Part shown: positions 7,967 to 22,654 of the stretch, one piece after another
Layout of the letters: the number at the start of each line of letters is the position of its first letter
Position numbering within the stretch: position 1 is the stretch's first letter
From: an uncultured Bacteroidia bacterium
GTDB lineage: Bacteria > Bacteroidota > Bacteroidia > Bacteroidales > UBA932
NCBI GenBank assembly: GCA_902785065.1
Contig: CACZXH010000002.1
Coordinates: forward strand, 216,250-280,249
DNA: 64,000 nucleotides
Direction: 5' to 3'
Translations under genes and position numbers: made by a program
The notes under the pieces: generated by a model
Told to the model about the DNA's origin: nothing
Seen by the model: the letters and a program-made list of their open reading frames with translations, nothing else
Databases searched by the model: none

Positions 7967-10015
7967 TTAATTGATCCAGTAGATCTTCTCCAGCCCCTTC
8001 CAGGAGCACTTGACGGTTGCACGGCCGTTCACGACGGGTCCGGTGGAAATCAGGACGTCGGGATCGGATGCGCTCACCTGCAGGACGGAACCGTCCTGGA
8101 GCGGGGCGTACACCTGATAGTGGAGCTGGTCCATGATGCCGCTCGCGTTCGTGAAGCGGACGGGCGTCGTGGGAACGGCCAGCTGTTTCCCATCAGCAAA
8201 GATCTTCACCTGCGGCACGGTCGGACGGATGCAAGGCGTACCGGGCTTGGAGAAGCCAATGCCGTGCAGGTCGAAGAGCCCGTCCGGACGGCGGGGATTC
8301 CGCGCGGCGAAAGCGGCGAAGCGCGGGTCCATTTGCGGACGCTGGATATCGGCGCCCTCCGCCACCAGGAAGATGGCGTGCTTGCCGGAGAGGCCTTCCA
8401 CGGCCGGAACCGGCACCGTCAGATGCAGCAACTCCCCTCTCTTGCCGTCAGGAACCTCGACCACCGCGATCTCGCGGCCTTGCCACGTGGCATTGGCATA
8501 GGGGCCGTCCAGCATCACATGGATCTTGAAAGCGCCGTGACGGCCGGGCGTCAGGTACAGGTCCAACTGCGTGCCGTCGCCCTGCCTGGTGCCCACAAAG
8601 GGATTCACACCCTTTTTCCACTGGTCCAGGCCGCCGAAGCCGAAGTACTTGAAGCCGACAATGCCGCCGTTGGTGACGCCGGCCACATCCATGTCATTGC
8701 ACCAGACATCGTGGTTGTCCTGCATCCATTCCTGGTCCGACAGGTAGCAGGCGTAGCCGGCAGAATAGTAGGCGTACGGAGGCAGGCCGAAGATCTGGAA
8801 ACCCTCGCTCGTTACCTCCGCGCCCGTATAGGTCGTGCCGTCCGCGGCGGAAGCCGTCCAGGCCTCGTCCTTGGCGTACGGGTCGTAGCCCGTGATGCGG
8901 AGCTGTCCTCCGTCGGCCACTTTCTTGTTGTCCCATTCGATCTTCACGGGCGCCACCATCGACTGGCGGGCGTTGCCGAAACCGCGCGGCGGGCGGTGAT
9001 AGAACACATACCACTGGCCGTTGATCTCCTGCAGGGAACCGTGCGTGTTGTGCGCGGCATTGGAAGTGGTCAGATGCTCGCCGTTCTCGTCGGGAACGAC
9101 GCCGCGGGAGTCCACGAGCACGCCGCCGGAGCGCCAGGGACCGAGCGGCGAGTCGCCAAAGGCGTAGCGGAGCGCGGAGTTCGTGGAGGAAAGGCCGTAA
9201 TCCGGGCCGCTGTAGCCGGAGAACACCATGACATATTTGTTCCCCACCTTGCGGATGCTGGAAGCCTCGAAGAAGTTGAAATCGCCGGGGTTCTGGCCCT
9301 TGTACAGCGCCGGATACTGCGTTCCTTCGGGATCGCGGACCTGGCCGTACTGGGAGCTGGCCGGAATGAAATAATCGTGCAGCTGCGTACCGGGCCGCAT
9401 GGAATACATGGTGTTCTGGTCCAGCTCGCAGGCCGTCGAGTGCTGGAAACCATAATAGACATAGGCGCGAAAGCCGATGCCGTAATCCGGATCCTTCCTG
9501 TCCGTGATGGTCTCGATGAAGACGGAAGGGTCGAAGTCGATGAGGGAGCCGGGCAGGACGCCGCGGCCGTCCTCGGTGACATTGACCGGGACGAACGGAC
9601 CATCCGGACGATCAGACTTGCACACGGTGGCGATCCGGCCGCGCCCGCGGGAATGCGGATACAGGTAATAAGTCTTCTTGCCCGTGACGCGGTCACGCAC
9701 CTCCACGAGATCCGGAGCATACATGGTATCCCACTGGCCGTCCACGAACCAGGAGAAGAGGATACCCTCGTCCCGCCACTGGCTCAGGTCCTCGACCGGG
9801 GCCGACCACATGCGGATGTCGCCGCTGCAGTAGGCGGTGTAGGTGAGGTCGTGCGAGCCGATGATGTAGGCGCGGTATTTTCCCGGCTGGTCGGGATCTT
9901 CGAAAACGCGGGGCTCGCCGTCGGGAAGGTGCTCCCAGAGCGGCAGATACGGGTTTTGGGCCCACAGGAACGGAGCGACGGCGAGGGCCGTCAGGAGGGT
10001 GACAATCTTTTTCAT
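7967..10015 (-). CDS. Secreted GH43-family glycoside hydrolase with C-terminal beta-sandwich region
   Basis: The 682-residue protein starts with a signal peptide ending FLWAQ. The mature N-terminus, NPYLPLWEHLPDGEPRVFED, followed by YRAYIIGSHD, is typical of five-bladed-propeller GH43 enzymes. FFEASSIRKVGNKYVMVFSG is a good candidate for the general-acid Glu strand. GH43 enzymes release arabinose or xylose (or galactose) from side chains and oligomers. About 300 further residues, including one segment resembling a CBM6-type domain, follow the catalytic domain; the last 60 look like a separate Ig-like unit. It is divergent from the GH3 gene, with 123 nt between the starts. Confidence 0.8.
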   Translation of the reverse strand: MKKIVTLLTALAVAPFLWAQNPYLPLWEHLPDGEPRVFEDPDQPGKYRAYIIGSHDLTYTAYCSGDIRMWSAPVEDLSQWRDEGILFSWFVDGQWDTMYAPDLVEVRDRVTGKKTYYLYPHSRGRGRIATVCKSDRPDGPFVPVNVTEDGRGVLPGSLIDFDPSVFIETITDRKDPDYGIGFRAYVYYGFQHSTACELDQNTMYSMRPGTQLHDYFIPASSQYGQVRDPEGTQYPALYKGQNPGDFNFFEASSIRKVGNKYVMVFSGYSGPDYGLSSTNSALRYAFGDSPLGPWRSGGVLVDSRGVVPDENGEHLTTSNAAHNTHGSLQEINGQWYVFYHRPPRGFGNARQSMVAPVKIEWDNKKVADGGQLRITGYDPYAKDEAWTASAADGTTYTGAEVTSEGFQIFGLPPYAYYSAGYACYLSDQEWMQDNHDVWCNDMDVAGVTNGGIVGFKYFGFGGLDQWKKGVNPFVGTRQGDGTQLDLYLTPGRHGAFKIHVMLDGPYANATWQGREIAVVEVPDGKRGELLHLTVPVPAVEGLSGKHAIFLVAEGADIQRPQMDPRFAAFAARNPRRPDGLFDLHGIGFSKPGTPCIRPTVPQVKIFADGKQLAVPTTPVRFTNASGIMDQLHYQVYAPLQDGSVLQVSASDPDVLISTGPVVNGRATVKCSWKGLEKIYWIN

Positions 10016-10094
10016 ATCGGGGTCAAGTTACCGAATACAAACATCGGAAATAATAATTGAACATCCAAATAAGAACGGATCAGGATAATCTCCG

Positions 10095-10102
10095 TATCTT
10101 TG
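10095..10102 (+). promoter_or_regulatory. -7 box (TATCTTTG) for the GH3-CE1 operon
   Basis: TATCTTTG fits the consensus and ends 36 nt before the ATG at 10139. A -33 TTTG is not evident. Confidence 0.55.
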
Positions 10103-10138
10103 CCGAACATAACCGACACTGAAACCATTGCTTACGAT

Positions 10139-16048
<5,910 letters not shown>

Positions 16049-16068
16049 ACTGAACCTGACCACGTTGA

Positions 16069-16099
16069 GAGGCCGTCCTTCGGGGCGGCCTCATTTTTT
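16069..16099 (+). terminator. Intrinsic terminator of the GH10-CE1 gene
   Basis: GAGGCCGTCC (16069-16078) and GGGCGGCCTC (16083-16092) form a stem with a TTCG tetraloop, followed by A and six T. Confidence 0.9.
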
Positions 16100-16155
16100 G
16101 CCGTGGATCGCCCACAACAGCCCCCACAAGGCCCCTCGCCACCTGGCGAGGCACG

Positions 16156-17943
16156 TCAAATCTCCGACAATTCCAGCCAGCGGAGTTCTTTCTCGTCCAG
16201 GATACCCTGCAGTTCGCCGTAACGGGTGGAGGCGGTTTGCAATTCAGTGGCGGAGAGGGTGCCGGAGGATAGCTTGGCTTCGAGGTCAGCCTTTTCGGCT
16301 TCCAGGCGCGGGATTTCCTCGTCCAGGGCCTTGAGTTCCTGCTGCTCTTTCCAGGTGAGTTTTCGTTTGGCAGGGGCTTTCGGTTTGGCAGATTCCTTCG
16401 CTGCGCTCGGAATGACCGCTTTCGCCGCCGCCTTCTGCGCGGCTTCGTAGTCCTTGAAGAAGGTGCGGTATTCGGTGTAGTTGCCGATGAAGTCCTTGAC
16501 GACGCCGTCGCCGCAGAAGACGAAGAGGTGGTCCACCAGGCGGTCCAGGAAATGGCGGTCGTGGGAGACGATAATCAAGGATCCCTTGAACTCCAGCAGG
16601 TATTCCTCCAGGATGTCCAGGGTGACGATGTCCAGGTCGTTCGTGGGCTCGTCCAGGATGAGGAAGTTGGGCTGTTGCAGCAGGATTGTCAGCAGGTACA
16701 GCCGCCGCCTCTCGCCGCCGGAGAGCCGCGAGACGGGGTTCATCCACATGTCGTGCGGAAAGAGGAACCGTTCCAGCAGGTGCGTACTCGGGACGGTGTC
16801 CATCACGGTCTGGTTCGGGTCGAACTGCATGCCGGCCTGGTGGTAATAGCCGATCTTGAGAGATTCGCCGAGGTCTACGATACCAGTCATCTGCCCGCCC
16901 ATCGACGGGTTCCATTTCCCGGTGATGAGGTTCAGGAAGGTCGTCTTCCCGGCGGCGTTCCGGCCGACGATCCCCACACGCTCGTATCGCTGGAAATTGT
17001 AGCTGAAGTGGCTCAGGTAGCATTTGTCCTCCCACCAGAAGGAAAGGTCCTTGCAGTTGATGACCTTGTTGCCGAGGTAGGTGCCCTTGATCTGGATTTC
17101 GGACATGTCCACCTGCTTGGACACATAGGTGTCCTCCGCCCGCTCCTTCAGTTCCCAAAAGGCCTGCTTGCGGTATTTGGCCTTGCCGGTGCGGGCGCAC
17201 GGTGAGGCGTGCATCCATTCCAGCTCCCGCCGGAGGACGTTCCGGACCTTGTCCGTCTCCGCATTGTAATTGTCGATACGCTCCTGCCGCTTCTCGAGGA
17301 AGTTCATGTAGTCGCCGCGGTAGATATAGACCTTGCCCCGGTCCATCTCCATCACCGTGTTGCACACGCGGTCCAGGAAATAGCGGTCGTGCGTGACCAT
17401 GAACAGGGTGCTGCGGGCGTGCTTGAGGTGCTGCTCCAGGAATTCGATGGCATCGATATCCAGGTGGTTCGTGGGCTCGTCCATGATGTAGAAGTCGGCC
17501 TCGGAGGCGAGCATCTGGGTCAATGCCACCCGCTTGACTTCGCCGCCGGAGAGGTCTTTCATCGGCTTTTTCCAGTCCGTGAGGGAGAACTGCGTCAGGA
17601 GCCGCTGCACCCGGCGCTCGTACTCCCACAGATGGTCCTGGTCCAGGTGCTCCGTCCATTCGGTGGAGCCGTCCATGATCTGCCGGAAAATGCTCTTCTC
17701 GGGGTCGTAGGCATATTCCTGCTCCAGGAAAGCGATGCGTATGTCCTTGAGGAACAGAATCTTCCCACCGCTGTCGGACTTGTCCTTGCCGGCGAGGATC
17801 CGCAGCAGGGAGGTCTTCCCGGTGCCGTTCGGCGCGATGAGCGCGACCTTGTCGCCCTCGTTGATGTTGAAGTCGATGTGCTCGAACAGCACCTTGGGGC
17901 CGTACGACTTGGAAATGTTCTCGATCTGCAGGTAACTTGCCAT
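16156..17943 (-). CDS. ABC-F family ATPase (Uup-like)
   Basis: This 595-residue soluble protein has two ABC ATPase domains and no membrane segments. Domain 1 has Walker A APNGTGKTS, signature LSGGEVKRV and Walker B DFYIMDEPTNHLD; domain 2 has GRNAAGKTT, LSGGERRRL and FLILDEPTNDLD. A linker separates them, and a C-terminal charged coiled coil (TWKEQQELKALDEEIPRLEA) matches Uup-type proteins. ABC-F proteins act on ribosomes or nucleic acid rather than in transport. A dispersed repeat is embedded in frame between domain 2 and the coiled coil, encoding VIPSAAKES. The start at 17943 lies 7 nt from a -7 box. Confidence 0.9.
   Translation of the reverse strand: MASYLQIENISKSYGPKVLFEHIDFNINEGDKVALIAPNGTGKTSLLRILAGKDKSDSGGKILFLKDIRIAFLEQEYAYDPEKSIFRQIMDGSTEWTEHLDQDHLWEYERRVQRLLTQFSLTDWKKPMKDLSGGEVKRVALTQMLASEADFYIMDEPTNHLDIDAIEFLEQHLKHARSTLFMVTHDRYFLDRVCNTVMEMDRGKVYIYRGDYMNFLEKRQERIDNYNAETDKVRNVLRRELEWMHASPCARTGKAKYRKQAFWELKERAEDTYVSKQVDMSEIQIKGTYLGNKVINCKDLSFWWEDKCYLSHFSYNFQRYERVGIVGRNAAGKTTFLNLITGKWNPSMGGQMTGIVDLGESLKIGYYHQAGMQFDPNQTVMDTVPSTHLLERFLFPHDMWMNPVSRLSGGERRRLYLLTILLQQPNFLILDEPTNDLDIVTLDILEEYLLEFKGSLIIVSHDRHFLDRLVDHLFVFCGDGVVKDFIGNYTEYRTFFKDYEAAQKAAAKAVIPSAAKESAKPKAPAKRKLTWKEQQELKALDEEIPRLEAEKADLEAKLSSGTLSATELQTASTRYGELQGILDEKELRWLELSEI
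16391..16416 (-). repeat. Dispersed GTCATTCCGAGC-type repeat inside the ABC-F coding sequence
   Basis: On the minus strand the sequence begins GTCATTCCGAGC and ends GAAGGAATC, the same family as the intergenic copies at 23975-24000 and 31397-31423. Here it is translated as VIPSAAKES in the linker. Confidence 0.75.
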
Positions 17944-17950
17944 GGGAAGA

Positions 17951-17958
17951 CAAAGATA
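17951..17958 (-). promoter_or_regulatory. -7 box (TATCTTTG) for the ABC-F gene
   Basis: The box ends only 7 nt before the ATG at 17943, implying a leaderless or nearly leaderless mRNA, or a later start codon. No clear -33 at the right spacing. Confidence 0.5.
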
Positions 17959-18014
17959 CGCATTTTCCGCAAAAAATGAGGCCGCCCTTCGGCCCGGCCT
18001 CGAGGTGTCTTTGA

Positions 18015-18216
18015 CGGGTCAGCACACCTACTTTTTCAACATGCTGATTTTTAATCAATTACAAATCCACCCGTGCTAACCCCCTCCCTTTTCAGTAGGG
18101 TTTAGCACGCCCGCGTGCTGACCCCTCCGAAAAACGGGTGGGGTTGGTACAAGGCAATTATGAAGGCATTGTGGATCAGTGTGTTATGAAACGTAGCGTG
18201 CTGACCCCCTCAAGGG
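18015..18216. repeat. Left REP-like palindromic repeat cluster flanking the RAYT gene
   Basis: The cluster holds several copies of a GGGGTTAGCACG / GTGCTGACCCC core in both orientations, with the near-palindrome TAGCACGCCCGCGTGCTGA near its centre. Roughly 18074-18216 aligns with the reverse complement of 19362-19497 at high identity. The first part (18015-18080) also aligns directly with 19365-19435. Confidence 0.85.
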
Positions 18217-18266
18217 CCAGTCCCGGCCCCCTGCCCCCGTTCCGCACCTGGCTAGTCTTACGCCCC

Positions 18267-19130
18267 CTATAGCCAGTCTTCCAGGAGGGTTTTGCCAACT
18301 CCGAGGACCCGTTGCAGTTGCTCGGCCGAGGTGCCGAAGCGCATGGACAAAGTGCGGCACAGGCGGAGGAGTTCCTTGGCGGGGAGCTGGCGATGGTCCT
18401 TGACATTCAGTTCGTTCTGGCAGATGGTCTGCACCCGGGCGGCGATTTCCTGATCGCTGAACTTGAGCTCCATCGGCAGGCCGGACAACTGGTTGCGCCG
18501 CGCCTCGACCGGTTCCATCAGCCGTCGGAGGTAAGTGGCCTCGTCGTTCTCGAAGGCTTTCTCGACAGCCTTCCAGTTCACAAAGTGAGGAATGACCATG
18601 CCGTTTTCTGCAATCTCCCAGTGTCCCGGAATCCGGACATTGGTCTTCAGCATCCGGCGCAGTTCACGGGCCGTGAACGTGGACGCTTTCCGACCAACCC
18701 ATTGGCCGCGCCTGGAAAAGTACATGCCGACCGAACTCCACGGGTAGTCGCCCGGGTAGCAGATCTTTGCCTTGAAAGGGTTCCGCAGCAGGTACAGTAC
18801 CTCGATGACGAAATGATCGACCCCCTTGACGACTACCACTTCCCGATTCTCCGGTCCATAGGGCACTACACCGCTCAACCCGTATTTCCTTTTCAGCCAG
18901 AGGGAAAGTCGATGCATCACCGCATCATAGTAGGCCTCACACTGCTCTCTGGGCCCACCCAGCAGGAGATGGATATGGTTGCTCATCAGCGTGAAGGCAT
19001 AGACCACCACGCCCGGAAACTGGAGCAGGATCAAGGCCAAGGTGTTGACCCCATAGATATAATCCTCCTCATCCCGGAACAGCAGTTCCTTCTCCAACTT
19101 CTTGGAATTGATCTGAAAGCACGGCTTCAT
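18267..19130 (-). CDS. REP-associated tyrosine transposase (RAYT, Y1/HUH superfamily)
   Basis: The 287-residue protein has the Y1 transposase core: the strand VVYAFTLMSNHIHLLL with the HxH metal-binding pair, RNPFKAKICYPGDYPWSSVG typical of the TnpA_REP group, and a C-terminal helical region with a DnaA/HTH-like segment (TSAEQLQRVLGVGKTLLEDWL). RAYTs nick single-stranded REP DNA through a catalytic Tyr; that residue is not assigned with certainty here. Start ATG 19130 (MKPCFQINSKKL) is preferred over an upstream alternative at 19178. It appears intact. The flanking palindromes are its probable substrates. Confidence 0.85.
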   Translation of the reverse strand: MKPCFQINSKKLEKELLFRDEEDYIYGVNTLALILLQFPGVVVYAFTLMSNHIHLLLGGPREQCEAYYDAVMHRLSLWLKRKYGLSGVVPYGPENREVVVVKGVDHFVIEVLYLLRNPFKAKICYPGDYPWSSVGMYFSRRGQWVGRKASTFTARELRRMLKTNVRIPGHWEIAENGMVIPHFVNWKAVEKAFENDEATYLRRLMEPVEARRNQLSGLPMELKFSDQEIAARVQTICQNELNVKDHRQLPAKELLRLCRTLSMRFGTSAEQLQRVLGVGKTLLEDWL

Positions 19131-19361
19131 GTCCTTTCTTTTTTGTCCCAAGGTACACCCGCCGCCCGCATTCAGCAAGGGATTGTTGATAACTTGTGTT
19201 GTTTCACTATGTATTTTATGTGTTTCTTGTTACATTTTGTTCGAAATCCATCGTAACGGACATCCCAAACTTCACTCGATTACTTTATAGCCCGACACCT
19301 GCTTTTTACGCCCCGCATGGACCGGAGTACAGGACTTGGAGCGTCGGATTCCTGGTGGAGT

Positions 19362-19497
19362 ATTAGGGGTTAGCACGCTTTGGTTTATAACATGCTGATT
19401 CATAAAGCTTTCATAATTGTCTTGTACTAACCCCTCCTGTTTTTCGGAGGGGTCAGCACGCGGGCGTGCTAGACCCTCCCGAAAAGGGAGGGGGTGC
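19362..19497. repeat. Right REP-like palindromic repeat cluster
   Basis: The cluster contains GGGGTTAGCACG, CATGCTGATTCAT, and the hairpin region CAGCACGCGGGCGTGCTAG flanked by complementary CCCTCC/GGAGGG tracts. Its reverse complement matches the left cluster with only scattered changes. Confidence 0.85.
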
Positions 19498-19577
19498 GAT
19501 GGCGAGAGACAACCTTTTTTTCTGACAATACCACTTTGATTTTATGGCCACAGCCTTGGGTTTTGGCCATTTTTTAT

Positions 19578-19585
19578 TATATTTG
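19578..19585 (+). promoter_or_regulatory. -7 box (TATATTTG) for the V-ATPase operon
   Basis: TATATTTG lies 43 nt before the subunit E start. A TTGG near 19556 at 18 nt spacing may be the -33 element. Confidence 0.6.
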
Positions 19586-19628
19586 TTGGTTAGTAACCGC
19601 AGACTAATAAACAAACACTGATACGAAT

Positions 19629-20189
19629 ATGGACAAACTCCAAGAACTCACCCAGAAGCTGTACGAGGAAGGTCTCGCCAAGGGAAAACAGGACGGCGAA
19701 GCCCTCCTCCAGAAAGCCCAGGCCGCCATCCTCGCCAAGGCCCGCAAGGACGCCGAGGACTTCAAGGTCAAGGTCGAGGGCGACGTGAAGATGGCCGCCC
19801 AGCAGGCCGTCCAGGCCACCCGCACGGACATCGAGAACCTCGTGGTCTCGAAGGTCGTGGACGGCACCGTGGACAAGGCCCTCGCCAATGAAGACTTCAT
19901 CAAGGGCATTATCACCGCCGTGGCGCAGAAATTCTCCGCCGATGAGCCCGCGGACCTCTCCCTCGTCCTTCCGGAAAGCCTGAAGTCCGCGCTCGAGCCC
20001 TTCGTCAAGAACGAACTCGGCAAGCTCCTCGGCAAGGGGATCGACGCCTCCTTCTCCAAGAAGGTCGCCGGCGGCTTCAAGATCGGCCCCAAGGACGGCG
20101 GCTACTTCGTGAGCCTCACGGATGAGACCTTCAAGGACCTCATCGGCAGCTACCTGCGTCCCGCGACGAAGAAACTCCTGTTCGGGTAG
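19629..20189 (+). CDS. atpE: V-type ATP synthase subunit E
   Basis: The 186-residue hydrophilic protein has a long N-terminal Lys/Ala/Glu-rich helix (KLYEEGLAKGKQDGEALLQK) and a compact C-terminal domain, the layout of the peripheral-stalk subunit E. It would link the catalytic head to subunit I. It is the first gene of a seven-gene operon in the order known from Bacteroides and Chlamydia. No G (second stalk) subunit is found next to it. Confidence 0.85.
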   Translation: MDKLQELTQKLYEEGLAKGKQDGEALLQKAQAAILAKARKDAEDFKVKVEGDVKMAAQQAVQATRTDIENLVVSKVVDGTVDKALANEDFIKGIITAVAQKFSADEPADLSLVLPESLKSALEPFVKNELGKLLGKGIDASFSKKVAGGFKIGPKDGGYFVSLTDETFKDLIGSYLRPATKKLLFG

Positions 20190-20243
20190 ATTTCTCGACA
20201 AGCTCGAAATGACAAGAGACCAACAGCTCGAAATGACAAGAGC
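20190..20243. repeat. Dispersed repeat with tandem AGCTCGAAATGACAAGAG
   Basis: The gap between E and the next gene contains a degenerate TTTCTCGACAAGCTCGAAATGAC unit, and AGCTCGAAATGACAAGAG appears twice in tandem. It belongs to the same family as the copies at 16391, 23975 and 31397. Confidence 0.8.
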
Positions 20244-20885
20244 ATGAGCAATTTCGAATATATCATCTCGAGTCTCCCCTACCTGACCTTGGACTTCAAG
20301 TATGCCGGTCAGGCCGGGTTCAACTCGGTGATCTCCGACATCAAGCGGGACCTGGACGAGAAGGACCAGGGCCTCGTGGAATTCCTGCTGAAGGGCTTCT
20401 CTGACAAGGAGCTGAATGCGGACTTCTATGCGGCGGCCCTCAAGCACCGGAACCGCTTCCTCCGGGAGTATTTCCGGTTCGACCTGAACCTCCGCAACGC
20501 CAAGGTCCGCTACCTGAACGCCCAGCTGGGCCGTGAGCCCGACCAGGACTTGATGACCGGGGAGGATCCCGAGGCGGAGGACGTGGATATCGACGGTTTC
20601 CGTTTCACGGGCGGCGAGTTCGAGGAAGCGCTCAAAGTGGACAATATCCTGGCCGACCAGGACCTCGTCTCCCGCGAGAAAGGGCTGGATGACGTCCTCT
20701 GGGACAAGATCGACAGCCTCGCCACCTTCCACTACTTCGACATCGAAGCCGTCCTCGCCTACATCGCCAAGCTCCGCATCGTGACCCGCTGGCTGAACCT
20801 GGATGAGGAAGTGGGACGGGACGTGTTCCGCCGCCTCCTGAAGGACGTCCGCGGCACTTACAAGGGCGTCAAGTATTCCGAATAA
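20244..20885 (+). CDS. DUF2764 family protein, V-ATPase subunit C-like
   Basis: The 213-residue protein begins NFEYIISSLPYLTLDFKYAG, characteristic of the DUF2764 family that occupies the subunit C position in bacterial V-ATPase operons of the Bacteroides/Chlamydia type. It is mostly helical and charged, with no signal or membrane segment. By position it would be the central socket connecting rotor and ring (subunit C/d role); this is inference. It is 22 nt upstream of subunit A. Confidence 0.8.
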   Translation: MSNFEYIISSLPYLTLDFKYAGQAGFNSVISDIKRDLDEKDQGLVEFLLKGFSDKELNADFYAAALKHRNRFLREYFRFDLNLRNAKVRYLNAQLGREPDQDLMTGEDPEAEDVDIDGFRFTGGEFEEALKVDNILADQDLVSREKGLDDVLWDKIDSLATFHYFDIEAVLAYIAKLRIVTRWLNLDEEVGRDVFRRLLKDVRGTYKGVKYSE

Positions 20886-20907
20886 TAATCAACTAAAGAT
20901 AAATCGA

Positions 20908-22650
20908 ATGAAAACTACAGGTATTGTTACGGGTATCGTCTCGAACCTTGTGACCGTACTGGTGGACGGACCGGTGGCAGAAAACGAAATCTGCTTCATT
21001 GACCTGGGCGGCGTCAAGATGATGGCCGAAGTCATCAAGGTCAACGGGAAGTACGCCTCCGTACAGGTGTTCGAGAGCACCCGCGGCCTCCGGGGCGGCG
21101 ACAAGGTCGAGTTCGAAGGACGGATGCTCCAGGTCACCCTGGGTCCGGGCCTGTTGTCCAGCGTCTACGACGGCCTGCAGAACGACCTCACCACCATGGA
21201 GAGCGTCTTCCTCAAGCGCGGCGAGTACACCGATCCGCTGGACCACGAGAAACTCTGGGACTTCACCCCCATCGCGCAGCCCGGTGACAAAGTCATCGCG
21301 GCCGACTGGCTGGGCGAGGTCAAGGAAGGCTGGCTTCCCCACAAGATCATGGTTCCGTTCACCTTCCAGGGCGCGTACACCGTCAAGTCCATCGTTCCTG
21401 CCGGGCAGTACAACATCGACACCGTCGTCGCGGTCCTGACAGGGGCCGACGGCGAGGATGTCAATGTCACCATGACCCAGAAATGGCCCGTCAAGGTGGC
21501 TATCAAGGGCTACAAGGAAAAGCCGCGTCCCAACCGCATCATGGAGACGGGCGTCCGCGTGATCGACACGCTGAACCCCATCGCCGAAGGCGGCACGGGC
21601 TTCATCCCGGGCCCGTTCGGCTGCGGAAAGACGGTCCTCCAGCACGCCATCGCGAAGCAGGGCGACGCCGACGTGATTGTCATGGCGGCCTGCGGCGAGC
21701 GCGCGAACGAGGTCGTGGAGATCTTCACCGAGTTCCCGGAACTGATTGACCCGCACACCGGGCGCCACCTGATGGAACGTACCACGATCATCTGCAATAC
21801 CTCCAACATGCCGGTGGCCGCCCGTGAGGCGTCCGTCTACACCGCCATGACCCTGTGCGAATACTACCGCGCGATGGGCCTCAAATGCCTCCTCCTCGCG
21901 GACTCCACGTCCCGTTGGGCCCAGGCCCTCCGTGAGATGTCCAACCGTATGGAAGAGCTCCCGGGCGCCGATGCGTTCCCGGTGGACCTGTCCGCCATTA
22001 TCTCCAACTTCTACGCCCGCGCGGGCATGGTCGTGCTGAACAACGGCCAGACCGGCGCCGTCACCTTCATCGGCACGGTGTCCCCGGCCGGCGGTAACCT
22101 CAAGGAGCCCGTCACCGAGTCCACCAAGAAGGCCGCCCGCTGCTTCTACGCCCTCGAGCAGAACCGGGCCGACCAGAAACGCTACCCGGCCGTCTCCCCG
22201 CTGGATTCCTATTCCAAATACCTGGAGTATCCGGAAATCGAGGCGTACCTGGACGAGACCGTCGAACCCGGCTGGGTCGGCAAGGTCAAGACCGCAAAGA
22301 ACATCATCCGCCGCGGCAAGGAAGCCAGTGAGCAGATCAACATCCTCGGCGACGACGGTGTCCCGATGAGCTACCACGTGAACTTCTGGAAGTCCGAGCT
22401 CGTGGACTTCGTCATCCTGCAGCAGGATGCCTTCGACGCCATCGATGCCCTGTGCCCGATCGAGCGCCAGCGCTACATGCTGGACCTCGTGCTGGGCATC
22501 TGCGACAAGGAATATGAGTTCGAAGACTTCGAAAAGTGCCGGACCTTCTTCAAGGACCTGATCAACGTGCTCCGCCAGATGAACTACTCCGAGTTCCAGG
22601 GCGAGGCCTTCCAGGGCTACCAGGATACCGTCAACCAAATGATTGCATAA
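20908..22650 (+). CDS. atpA: V-type ATP synthase catalytic subunit A
   Basis: The 580-residue protein has the N-terminal barrel (GIVTGIVSNLVTVLVDGPVA), the A-specific insertion domain (about residues 110-190), Walker A GPFGCGKT at about residues 235-242 and the conserved SRWAQALRE region. It hydrolyses or makes ATP in the A3B3 head. Length is typical. Its stop overlaps the leader of subunit B, whose ATG lies 4 nt further on, so translation is probably coupled. Confidence 0.95.
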   Translation: MKTTGIVTGIVSNLVTVLVDGPVAENEICFIDLGGVKMMAEVIKVNGKYASVQVFESTRGLRGGDKVEFEGRMLQVTLGPGLLSSVYDGLQNDLTTMESVFLKRGEYTDPLDHEKLWDFTPIAQPGDKVIAADWLGEVKEGWLPHKIMVPFTFQGAYTVKSIVPAGQYNIDTVVAVLTGADGEDVNVTMTQKWPVKVAIKGYKEKPRPNRIMETGVRVIDTLNPIAEGGTGFIPGPFGCGKTVLQHAIAKQGDADVIVMAACGERANEVVEIFTEFPELIDPHTGRHLMERTTIICNTSNMPVAAREASVYTAMTLCEYYRAMGLKCLLLADSTSRWAQALREMSNRMEELPGADAFPVDLSAIISNFYARAGMVVLNNGQTGAVTFIGTVSPAGGNLKEPVTESTKKAARCFYALEQNRADQKRYPAVSPLDSYSKYLEYPEIEAYLDETVEPGWVGKVKTAKNIIRRGKEASEQINILGDDGVPMSYHVNFWKSELVDFVILQQDAFDAIDALCPIERQRYMLDLVLGICDKEYEFEDFEKCRTFFKDLINVLRQMNYSEFQGEAFQGYQDTVNQMIA

Positions 22651-22654
22651 GACC

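Larger units (their letters stand above)
17944..18266. other. Intergenic stretch holding the ABC-F promoter and left REP cluster
   Basis: The first 30 nt carry the ABC-F promoter. A hairpin (AGGCCGCCCTTCGGCCCGGCCT, broken stem, around 17983-18002) follows, then the left repeat cluster. No coding sequence is credible. Confidence 0.6.
18015..19497 (-). mobile_element. RAYT transposase gene with inverted REP/BIME-like clusters (REPtron-like unit)
   Basis: A single REP-associated tyrosine transposase gene is bracketed by two palindromic repeat clusters that are inverted copies of each other (about 130 nt aligned). RAYTs are known to sit beside the REP sequences they act on. Whether this unit is mobile is not shown; no target-site duplication is obvious. 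Confidence 0.75.
19131..19628. other. Gap between RAYT and the V-ATPase operon
   Basis: The first 230 nt hold no recognisable gene. The right repeat cluster follows, then the promoter region of the V-ATPase operon. No RNA gene is recognised. Confidence 0.6.

Noticed and set aside
8120-10060. A 646-codon open frame opposite the GH43 gene
   Set aside because: Same reason: no recognisable motif, while the minus strand has a signal peptide and GH43 motifs.
18015-18216. Possible CRISPR array
   Set aside because: The repeats are palindromic, irregularly spaced and alternate in orientation; there are no unique spacers of even length and no cas genes.
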